Part shown: positions 57,847-64,000 of the stretch, one piece after another
How the letters are laid out: each line of letters opens with the position of its first letter
How positions within the stretch are numbered: position 1 is the stretch's first letter
Assembly (NCBI RefSeq): GCF_014656455.1
Contig: NZ_BNCL01000016.1
Span: 1-64,000, forward strand
Length of the DNA stretch: 64,000 nucleotides
From: Paracoccus aerius
GTDB taxonomy: Bacteria > Pseudomonadota > Alphaproteobacteria > Rhodobacterales > Rhodobacteraceae
Reading direction: 5' to 3'
Position numbers and translations under genes: made by a program
The notes under the pieces: generated by a model
Databases searched by the model: none
Told to the model about the DNA's origin: nothing
What the model saw: the letters and a program-made list of their open reading frames with translations, nothing else

Positions 57847-58872
57847 CTAGACCGTTTCCGTGACCTTGCGCAGATGGGGCGGCATGTCGGGATCGAAGCC
57901 CCGCGCCCGTGCCAGCCCCTCGACGCAGGCATAAAAGGACACCGCCAGCACCAGGGGCGCCACGACCGGATGCAGATCCGGGACCGAGGGCAGGGTCACC
58001 GCGCCCGCGGCCTCGGCCCCGGTCAGGAAGACATCGGCACCCTGACCCGCCAGGCGTTCCGCCGTGGCGACAAGCTGCGGCAGGGCGGCATCCGCGACGC
58101 CCAGGGCCAGCACCGGAAAGCCGGGCTGCACGATGGCCGCGGGCCCGTGCAGGACCTCGGCTGCGCTGAAGCCTTCGGCGTGAAGGCCGCAGGTTTCCTT
58201 CAGCTTCAGCGCCGCCTCGCCGGCAATGGCCACGGCCGCGCCGCGCCCCAGGACATAGGCCGATCCGGCCCCGGTCAGGCGCGCGGCAAGGGGCGACCAG
58301 TCGCAGTCAAGCGCCTTGGCAAAGGCATCAGGCAGATCCGCCACCGCCTGGCACAGCGCCGCGTCCTGCCGCCATTCGCCCAGCAGCGCCAGCCCGGCCA
58401 GGATGCTTGTCACAAAGGTCTTGGTCGCGGCCACGCTGCGTTCGACCCCCGCCAGCAGCGGCAGCGCATGGGCCGAGGCCTGGGCCAGCGGGCTGTCCGG
58501 CGCATTGCTGATGGCCACCGTCAGCGCCCCCCCGGCGCCTGCCGCGCGCAGCATCTCGACGATGTCGGGACTGCGGCCCGATTGCGAGATGCCGATGCAG
58601 GCCCCCTGCGCCAGATGCAGCGGCCGCCCATAGATCGAGGCGATGGACGGCCCCAGCGAGGCCACGGGCAGGCCCTGTTCCAGCTCGATCGCGTATTTCA
58701 GATAGGTCGCCGCATGGTCCGACGACCCGCGCGCGACGGTGGTGACCACCACGGGCGCGCAGTCGCGCAGCGCCGCCGCCGCCGCCAGCACGGCGTCGCG
58801 GCTGCCGTCCAGGAAACGACGCGCGGCTTCGGGGATTTCGGCGATCTCGCGCGCCATGTGGCTTTGGTTCAT
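57847..58872 (-). CDS. SIS-domain glucosamine-6-phosphate deaminase (NagB-II type)
   Basis: A 341-aa protein made of two SIS (sugar isomerase) domains like the C-terminal half of GlmS, but without a glutaminase domain. First domain: VARGSSDHAATYLKYAIE and GISQSGRSPDIVEMLRAAG. Second domain: YVLGRGAAVAIAGEAALKLKETCGLHAEGFSAAEVLHGP. The C-terminus is DPDMPPHLRKVTETV, typical of GlmS/NagB-II. Next to nagA, it most likely turns GlcN-6-phosphate into fructose-6-phosphate and ammonia. It overlaps the regulator gene stop by 4 bp. Confidence 0.87.
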   Translation of the reverse strand: MNQSHMAREIAEIPEAARRFLDGSRDAVLAAAAALRDCAPVVVTTVARGSSDHAATYLKYAIELEQGLPVASLGPSIASIYGRPLHLAQGACIGISQSGRSPDIVEMLRAAGAGGALTVAISNAPDSPLAQASAHALPLLAGVERSVAATKTFVTSILAGLALLGEWRQDAALCQAVADLPDAFAKALDCDWSPLAARLTGAGSAYVLGRGAAVAIAGEAALKLKETCGLHAEGFSAAEVLHGPAAIVQPGFPVLALGVADAALPQLVATAERLAGQGADVFLTGAEAAGAVTLPSVPDLHPVVAPLVLAVSFYACVEGLARARGFDPDMPPHLRKVTETV

Positions 58873-59642
58873 CCGGGCCTCCTGTCCGTGTCGGGTGCCG
58901 ATTTCAGTTCCACGGCGAAATCATAGGCATCGCCTCGATAAAGCGATCTGGTGAATTCGATCACCTGCCCCGAGGGCAGGTAGGAAATGCGTTCGATCCG
59001 CAGCCCCGCCGCCCCCGGCGCGACCTGCAGGAAGCCCGCATCCGCAGCCCCCAAGTTGGTCGCCGAAATGCGCTGCACGGCCCTGACCGGGCGCAGCCCC
59101 CGCGCCTCGAGCACGCTGTAGAGCGAGCTTTCCACCTGGTCCGGCCGGGGCAGCACCTGCTGCGACAGCGAGGCCCGCTCGATCGCCAGGGGCAGGCCAT
59201 CCGACAGGCGCACCCGTTCCAGCCGCGCCACCCGGTCGGCGGATCCCAGGCCCAGGGCCATCACCTCCTCGGGGCTGGGCGCGAAAAGCCCGCGCCCGAT
59301 CCAGCGGCTTTCCACCGAACGGCCACGCCGGGCCATGTCCTCGGTGAAGGATGTCAGCAGCGACAGCGCCTGTTCCAGCCGCTCCACCTTGCGCGCGACA
59401 AAGGTTCCCGATCCGCGCCGCTGCACAAGCTGCCCCGAGGCCACCAGTTCCTGCACGCCCCGGCGCACCGTCACCCGCGACAGGCCCGTCATGCTGGCCA
59501 TTTCCCGTTCCGGAGGCAGGCTGTCGCCCGGACCAAGCCGGCCCGAGGCGATGGCATCCGCAATGCGCCGCTGAAGCTGCAGGTAAAGCGGACCATGGCC
59601 TGTTTCCGAAAATCCCCTGGGGCTGAACGGATCGTCGGTCAT
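58869..59642 (-). CDS. GntR/HutC-family regulator with UTRA domain
   Basis: A 257-aa regulator. The winged HTH (about residues 12-75) contains PLYLQLQRRIADAIASGRL, LPPEREMASMTGLSRVTVRRGVQEL and GQLVQRRGSGTFVARKV. The UTRA effector domain follows, with ERVRLSDGLPLAIERASLS and the final RSLYRGDAYDFAVELK. ATG 59642 gives the normal N-terminus. UTRA regulators of this type commonly sense GlcNAc-6-P or GlcN-6-P. It is first in its operon and divergent from murQ; the 245-bp interval holds paired TGGYAT repeats that may be its operators. Confidence 0.9.
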   Translation of the reverse strand: MTDDPFSPRGFSETGHGPLYLQLQRRIADAIASGRLGPGDSLPPEREMASMTGLSRVTVRRGVQELVASGQLVQRRGSGTFVARKVERLEQALSLLTSFTEDMARRGRSVESRWIGRGLFAPSPEEVMALGLGSADRVARLERVRLSDGLPLAIERASLSQQVLPRPDQVESSLYSVLEARGLRPVRAVQRISATNLGAADAGFLQVAPGAAGLRIERISYLPSGQVIEFTRSLYRGDAYDFAVELKSAPDTDRRPG

Positions 59643-59757
59643 GGCGCCCGCCCCCGGTCCGGTGCCAGGGCGCTGCCGCGCAAGGCCAGGCGGCACGCCG
59701 CGCCTTTCGCATCATTGACCAGATCAAGCGCCATCCGAATCTCCTGCCTGACCTAGT

Positions 59758-59864
59758 AATACCAAACAAATGCCAATCGGAAGAAGATTCGGTTGGGTGC
59801 GGGACAGAAAGGATTTTATGGCCTGTTCTGACAAAGGTCTTTACAGATGGTATTGCTTTGGCAT
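59758..59864. promoter_or_regulatory. Paired TGGYAT repeats in the murQ/GntR divergent region
   Basis: On the minus strand TGGCAT (59770-59775) and TGGTAT (59759-59764) are direct repeats spaced 11 bp start to start. On the plus strand TGGTAT (59848-59853) and TGGCAT (59859-59864) have the same 11-bp spacing. The two pairs point outward toward the two divergent genes, which suggests two equivalent operators, one for each promoter. Which protein binds is inference; the adjacent GntR/UTRA protein is the natural candidate. Confidence 0.45.
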
Positions 59865-59887
59865 CATCTTGCCAGCGGAGGAATCAC

Positions 59888-60778
59888 ATGGACCCTCGTC
59901 CCACCGAACAGCGCCACCCCTTGGCCCAAGGGCTGCACCTGCGCCCGGCGGCGCAGATCGGTGCGCTTTTCGTGCAGGCGCAGACCGATGCGATCGCCAG
60001 CCTGCCGGCAGCCCTTCCGGCAGTCGAGGCGGCGGCCCAGGCCGCTGCGGCGGCGCTGCGGCGGGGCGGAAGGCTGGGCTATGCCGGCGCGGGCAGTTCG
60101 GGCCTGATGGCGCTTGCCGATGCCCTGGAACTGGCCGGCACCTTCGGCATCCCGCCCGACCGCACGCCCGTCCTGTTTGCGGGCGGCGCATCGGCGCTGC
60201 TGCAGATGCGCGGCGATGTCGAGGATGACGCCGAGGCCGCGGCCGAGGATTTCAAGCGCAGCGGGCTGTCGCGGGGCGACGTGCTGGTGGTCGTGTCAGC
60301 CTCGGGCAGCACGCCCTATGCGCTGACGGTCGCGCAGGCTGCCAGGGCCGCGGGCGTGACGGTCGTGGGCACTGCCAATGTCGCGTCATCACCCCTTCTG
60401 GATTTGGCCGATATCGCGGTCCATCTGGCGACCCCGCCGGAACTGGTGGCGGGATCGACCCGGCTGGGCGCGGCGACCGCGCAAAAGGCCGCGCTGAACC
60501 TGATGTCGGTGCTGCTGGGCATAGACCTGGGCCATGTCCATGACGGCTTCATGGTCAATGTCCAGGCCGACAATGCCAAGCTGGTCGGCCGCGCCGCCCG
60601 GATCGTGGCAGGCGTGGCCGGCGTGGACGACGCGACGGCCAAGACCGCCCTGGCGCAGACCGGCGGCGCGGTGAAGCCGGCGATCCTGGTGGCGCAGGGA
60701 CGCACACCGGACGACGCGGAACAGGCGCTGCGGCAAAGCGGCGGCCATCTGGCGCCCCTGCTGGCGGCGGAACAATAA
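59888..60778 (+). CDS. murQ: N-acetylmuramic acid 6-phosphate etherase
   Basis: A 296-aa SIS-fold lyase that splits the lactyl ether of MurNAc-6-phosphate to give GlcNAc-6-phosphate, the substrate of NagA. Motifs are LGYAGAGSSGLMALADALEL with the catalytic Glu, FAGGASALLQMRGDVEDD, VVSASGSTPYALTVAQAARA, GSTRLGAATAQKAALNLMSV and GHVHDGFMVNVQADNAKL. The usual GTSGRLGVLD loop reads GSSGLMALAD, a variant. ATG 59888 has GGAGG 9 nt upstream. It starts the plus-strand operon with the sugar ABC transporter. Confidence 0.92.
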   Translation: MDPRPTEQRHPLAQGLHLRPAAQIGALFVQAQTDAIASLPAALPAVEAAAQAAAAALRRGGRLGYAGAGSSGLMALADALELAGTFGIPPDRTPVLFAGGASALLQMRGDVEDDAEAAAEDFKRSGLSRGDVLVVVSASGSTPYALTVAQAARAAGVTVVGTANVASSPLLDLADIAVHLATPPELVAGSTRLGAATAQKAALNLMSVLLGIDLGHVHDGFMVNVQADNAKLVGRAARIVAGVAGVDDATAKTALAQTGGAVKPAILVAQGRTPDDAEQALRQSGGHLAPLLAAEQ

Positions 60779-60783
60779 CCAAC

Positions 60784-60801
60784 GGGCGCGAAACGGCGCC
60801 C
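60784..60801 (+). terminator. Small hairpin between murQ and the ABC operon
   Basis: GGGCGC (60784-60789) pairs with GCGCCC (60796-60801) over 6 nt. It is short and without a proper T-run, so it is more likely an RNA-processing or attenuating structure than a full terminator. Confidence 0.35.
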
Positions 60802-60818
60802 TTCACAGGGAGACGACG

Positions 60819-62075
60819 ATGAAAAAGACCCTCGGAACGGCCCTTCTGGCGGGCACGATGCTGGGCGGGACCGCCTGGGGCCAGGATGTCACGCTGACCA
60901 TCGAAAGCTGGCGCAACGACGACATCACCATCTGGCAGGACACCCTGATCCCCGCCTTCGAGGCCGCCAATCCCGGCATCAAGGTGGTCTTCTCGCCCTC
61001 GGCCCCGGCCGATTACAACGCCGTGCTGAATTCCAAACTGGACGCGGGATCGGCGGGCGACCTGATCACCTGCCGCCCCTTCGACGCCTCGCTGGAGCTT
61101 TACAACAAGGGCCAGCTGGCCGACCTGACCTCGCTTGCCTCCATGGCGAACTTCTCGGACGTAGCGAAATCGGCCTGGCAGACGGACGACGGCGCGGCGA
61201 CTTTCTGCGTGCCCATGGCCTCGGTGATCCACGGCTTCCTGTATAACGCCGACGCCTTCGAGGAACTGGGCCTGACCCCGCCCGCGACCGAGGAGGAATT
61301 CTTCGCCGTCCTGGACAAGATCAAGGAAGACGGCACCTATGTGCCGATGGCAATGGGCACCCAGGACCAGTGGGAAGCCGCGACCATGGGTTACCAGAAC
61401 ATCGGCCCGAACTACTGGAAGGGCGAGGAAGGCCGCAAGGCGCTGATCGATGGCACGCAGAAGCTGACCGACGAGCCCTGGGTCGCGCCCTTCGTCCAGC
61501 TTGCGAAATGGAAGGACTATCTGGGCGACGGGTTCGAGGCGCAGACCTATCCCGACAGCCAGAACCTGTTCACGCTGGGCCGCGCCGCGATCTATCCGAC
61601 GGGGTCGTGGGAAATCGGCGTCTTCAACCCGCAGGTCTCCTTCACCATGGGGGCCTTTCCGCCGCCGGTGCCAAACGCGGGGGACACCTGCTATATCTCG
61701 GACCATACCGACATCGCGCTTGGCATGAACGCCAAGACCGCCCATCCCGAGGAAACGAAGACATTCCTTGAATGGGTCGGGTCGCCCGAATTTGCCACGC
61801 TTTACGCCAATGCGCTGCCGGGCTTCTTCTCGCTCAATTCGACCGCGGTCGAGATGGAGGATCCGCTGGCCAAGGAATTCGTGTCCTGGCGCGAGAAATG
61901 CGAGCCGACGATCCGGTCCACCTATCAGATCCTGTCGCGCGGCACGCCGAACCTGGAAAACGAGACCTGGAACGCATCCGCCAACGTGATCCGCGGATCC
62001 GAGACGCCGGAAGACGCGGCCAAGCGCCTGCAGGAAGGCCTTGCCTCGTGGTATGAACCGCAGCAGGCGCAGTAA
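60819..62075 (+). CDS. Sugar ABC transporter substrate-binding protein (CUT1 type)
   Basis: A 418-aa periplasmic protein with a signal peptide (residues 1-21, ending AWG-QDV). It shows the extracellular solute-binding fold: LTIESWRNDDITIWQDTLIPAFEAANPGIKVVF, DLITCRPFDASLELYNKGQL, a hinge around YPTGSWEIGVFN, and a C-terminal lobe. The ligand is probably an amino sugar such as GlcNAc, MurNAc or a muropeptide sugar, inferred from murQ upstream and nagA nearby. GGGAGAC precedes the ATG. It is 40 bp after murQ and is followed by a hairpin. Confidence 0.93.
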   Translation: MKKTLGTALLAGTMLGGTAWGQDVTLTIESWRNDDITIWQDTLIPAFEAANPGIKVVFSPSAPADYNAVLNSKLDAGSAGDLITCRPFDASLELYNKGQLADLTSLASMANFSDVAKSAWQTDDGAATFCVPMASVIHGFLYNADAFEELGLTPPATEEEFFAVLDKIKEDGTYVPMAMGTQDQWEAATMGYQNIGPNYWKGEEGRKALIDGTQKLTDEPWVAPFVQLAKWKDYLGDGFEAQTYPDSQNLFTLGRAAIYPTGSWEIGVFNPQVSFTMGAFPPPVPNAGDTCYISDHTDIALGMNAKTAHPEETKTFLEWVGSPEFATLYANALPGFFSLNSTAVEMEDPLAKEFVSWREKCEPTIRSTYQILSRGTPNLENETWNASANVIRGSETPEDAAKRLQEGLASWYEPQQAQ

Positions 62076-62094
62076 GGCGCCCGACGGTTCGGCA

Positions 62095-62117
62095 GGCCGG
62101 GGCTGACCGTCCCGGCC
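62095..62117 (+). terminator. Hairpin after the ABC binding-protein gene
   Basis: GGCCGGG (62095-62101) pairs with CCCGGCC (62111-62117), followed by TTCTT. Such a partial terminator after the binding-protein gene usually lowers permease expression relative to the binding protein. Confidence 0.6.
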
Positions 62118-62151
62118 TTCTTGCGCAGATAACAGGCAAGGGGACGCGATC

Positions 62152-63069
62152 ATGGCGAAGGGACGGCCGATCCGCTGGCATATCGCGGTGTTTCTGGCAC
62201 CGGCGGTGCTGGTCTACAGCGCGATCATGATCCTGCCCCTGTTCAGCACGCTGAACCTGTCGCTGTTCACCCGGACCGAAGGCGGCACCGCCTTCGTGGG
62301 CCTGGACAACTTCCGCACGCTGTTCGGCGATCCCCGCTGGTCGGCGGCCTTCTGGAACGCGCTTGGCAACAACCTGTGGTTCTTTGCCGTCCACATGCTG
62401 GTGCAGAACCCCATCGGCATCCTGCTGGCCGCGCTGCTGTCGTCGCCCCGGCTGCGGTTTTCGGCCTTCTACCGCACGGCGATCTTCATCCCGACCATCC
62501 TCAGCTTCGTGGTCGTGGGCTTCATCTGGAAGCTGATCCTGTCGCCCTTGTGGGGGATCGCGCCCAACATGCTGGACATGGTGGGCCTGAAAAGCCTGTT
62601 CGCCCCCTGGCTGGGGAAAGAGGAATATGCCCTGACGACGCTGGCGCTGATCTCGGTCTGGCAGTTCGTGGGCATCCCGATGATGCTGATCTATGCGGCC
62701 CTTCTGTCGATCCCCGACGACATCATCGAGGCGGCCGAGATGGACGGGATCACCGGCTGGTCGCAGTTCTGGCGCATCAAGCTGCCGCTGATCCTGCCCG
62801 CGATCGGCATCATCTCGATCCTGACCTTTGTGGGCAATTTCAACGCCTTCGACCTGATCTATGTCAGCCAGGGGGCGCTTGCGGGGCCGAATTTCGCCAC
62901 CGACATCCTTGGGACATTCCTGTATCGCACCTTCTTCGGCTTCCAGTTGCAACTGGGCGACCCGCATATGGGCGCGGCCATCGCCACCGCGATGTTCGCC
63001 ATCATCCTGGTCGGGGTCTGCATCTATCTGTTCCTGATCCAGACGCGGCTGCGCCGCTATCAGTTCTGA
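62152..63069 (+). CDS. Sugar ABC transporter permease (MalF-like)
   Basis: A 305-aa inner-membrane protein with six membrane helices, starting WHIAVFLAPAVLVYSAIMIL. The cytoplasmic EAA loop that docks the ATPase reads EAAEMDGITGWSQFWRIKLP (about 197-216). It pairs with the second permease 10 bp downstream and with the binding protein upstream. No ATP-binding subunit has been reached by the end of the window; it may lie just beyond. Confidence 0.94.
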   Translation: MAKGRPIRWHIAVFLAPAVLVYSAIMILPLFSTLNLSLFTRTEGGTAFVGLDNFRTLFGDPRWSAAFWNALGNNLWFFAVHMLVQNPIGILLAALLSSPRLRFSAFYRTAIFIPTILSFVVVGFIWKLILSPLWGIAPNMLDMVGLKSLFAPWLGKEEYALTTLALISVWQFVGIPMMLIYAALLSIPDDIIEAAEMDGITGWSQFWRIKLPLILPAIGIISILTFVGNFNAFDLIYVSQGALAGPNFATDILGTFLYRTFFGFQLQLGDPHMGAAIATAMFAIILVGVCIYLFLIQTRLRRYQF

Positions 63070-63079
63070 GGGCGGAACC

Positions 63080-63919
63080 ATGAGCCAGCCCCGACAGTCC
63101 CCCGCCCGCAGCATTGCCGCCCACACGGTGCTGATCCTGTGGACGCTGATCGCGCTGTTTCCCGTCTTCGTGACGGTCGTGAACAGCTTCAAGTCGAAAC
63201 GGGCGATCTTCACCCAGCCCCTGGCCCTGCCGGGGCCGGACAGCTTCGACCTTGTCGGCTATCAGACGGTGGCCAACCAGGGCGATTTCGTGGCCTATTT
63301 CCAGAACTCGCTGGTCGTGACCTGCCTCAGCCTGTTCTTCGTGCTGCTGTTCGGGGCGATGGCGGCATTCGCGCTGTCGGAATACCGCTTCCGGGGCAAT
63401 ACGCTGATGGGGCTTTACCTTGCCCTTGGCATCATGATCCCGATCCGGCTGGGCACGGTGGCGATCCTGCAGATGATGGTGGCGACGGGGCTGGTCAACA
63501 CGCTGACCGCCCTGGTGCTGGTCTATACCGCGCAGGGCCTGCCGCTGGCGGTGTTCATCCTGTCGGAATTCATGCGCAACGTGTCGGACGACCTGAAGAA
63601 CGCAGGCCGGATCGACGGGCTGTCGGAATACCGCATCTTCTTCCGGCTGGTGCTGCCGCTGGTCCGGCCCGCGATGGCGACGGTCGCGGTCTTTACCATG
63701 ATCCCGATCTGGAACGACCTGTGGTTCCCGCTGATCCTCGCGCCCTCGGAATCCACCAAGACCATCACCCTGGGCAGCCAGGTCTTCCTGGGGCAGTTCG
63801 TGTCGAACTGGAACGCCGTCCTGGCCGCACTGTCGCTGGCGATCCTGCCGGTGCTGGTCCTTTACCTGATCTTTTCCCGGCAACTGATCCGGGGCATCAC
63901 CGCAGGAGCCGTGAAATGA
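63080..63919 (+). CDS. Sugar ABC transporter permease (MalG-like)
   Basis: A 279-aa inner-membrane protein with six helices. The EAA loop is NAGRIDGLSEYRIFFRLVLP (about 174-193), and the C-terminus ends with the typical FSRQLIRGITAGAVK, which also contacts the ATPase. AGGGCGGAACC precedes the ATG. It overlaps the next gene by 4 bp, so the oxidoreductase is translated from the same message. Confidence 0.94.
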   Translation: MSQPRQSPARSIAAHTVLILWTLIALFPVFVTVVNSFKSKRAIFTQPLALPGPDSFDLVGYQTVANQGDFVAYFQNSLVVTCLSLFFVLLFGAMAAFALSEYRFRGNTLMGLYLALGIMIPIRLGTVAILQMMVATGLVNTLTALVLVYTAQGLPLAVFILSEFMRNVSDDLKNAGRIDGLSEYRIFFRLVLPLVRPAMATVAVFTMIPIWNDLWFPLILAPSESTKTITLGSQVFLGQFVSNWNAVLAALSLAILPVLVLYLIFSRQLIRGITAGAVK

Positions 63920-64000
63920 TCCGTGTCCTTGTCGCAGGCCTTGGCAACATGGGCCAAAGCCACGCCCTGGCCTATCACAAGAACCCGGACTTCCAGATCG
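63916..64000 (+). CDS. Gfo/Idh/MocA-type oxidoreductase, N-terminus only
   Basis: Twenty-eight codons before the window edge encode MIRVLVAGLGNMGQSHALAY, a Rossmann NAD(P)-binding start with the GLGNMG loop, typical of Gfo/Idh/MocA sugar dehydrogenases. It overlaps the permease stop (ATGA) and is therefore part of the amino-sugar transporter operon. The remainder lies outside the window, so the family call rests on the N-terminus and context. Confidence 0.7.
   Translation, partial: MIRVLVAGLGNMGQSHALAYHKNPDFQI

Noticed and set aside
59858..59873. Possible sigma-54 promoter (TTGGCAT...TTGC) before murQ
   Set aside because: The GG and GC elements are separated by 9 nt, not the required 10, and no sigma-54 activator gene is adjacent.

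Overview
The window looks like part of a secondary replicon (chromid or large repABC plasmid) of a carotenoid-producing Paracoccus or close Rhodobacteraceae relative. The evidence is very GC-rich coding sequence, a repABC replication and partition locus with two 16-bp parS palindromes, minCDE beside it, astaxanthin-type crtW/crtZ genes, TRAP transporters, and two proteins with VPLPA-type C-terminal sorting tails. Species is not determined; genus is inference.

Layout. 1-7 kb: sparse, partly decayed DNA with a small membrane protein, an 80-aa hypothetical protein, a possible small RNA, a VPLPA-CTERM protein and a broken Type IIL-like restriction-methylation gene (3327-6762, three inactivating lesions). 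7-14.6 kb: an aldo/keto reductase, then a nine-gene thiamin operon (thiD-O-S-G-E-F-Y-tenA-thiX) on the minus strand behind a TPP riboswitch. 14.7-18.3 kb: DUF2231-type protein, PQQ-dependent sugar dehydrogenase, choice-of-anchor-A protein and DedA protein. 18.3-25.7 kb: glgE-treS/mak-glgB, the trehalose-to-glycogen (GlgE) route. 25.9-29.7 kb: a YhaO/YhaN-like nuclease-ATPase pair. 29.7-36.3 kb: TAXI-type TRAP transporter, LysR regulator, glutaryl-CoA dehydrogenase and a CoA-transferase. 36.3-47.2 kb: a divergent sugar-acid catabolic island (SDR, IlvD/Edd dehydratase, 3-hydroxyisobutyrate dehydrogenase-like enzyme, DenD-like dehydrogenase; FAD oxidoreductase, FCD regulator, FAH/XylX-like dehydratase, DctQ-DctM-DctP). 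47.3-48.2 kb: EamA transporter.

48.5-55.0 kb is the maintenance core: minCDE (+), then repC, repB and repA (transcribed on the minus strand in the order A-B-C), two parS sites, a predicted countertranscribed RNA between repB and repC, and a vapBC-like toxin-antitoxin pair upstream of repA. As given, repA is broken: four short segments of its most conserved motifs, including Walker A, are missing. This is either real decay or an assembly artefact caused by paralogous repA genes.

55.3-56.6 kb holds crtW-crtZ with no crtY/I/B/E following. 56.7-64 kb is an amino-sugar locus: nagA, SIS-type deaminase and a GntR/UTRA regulator, divergent from murQ, a CUT1 sugar ABC transporter lacking a visible ATPase, and the start of a Gfo/Idh/MocA oxidoreductase. 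Together the regions describe a replicon carrying vitamin synthesis, storage-carbon metabolism, organic-acid and amino-sugar uptake, pigment modification, and its own replication and stability functions. I saw no tRNA, rRNA, CRISPR array or intact insertion sequence.
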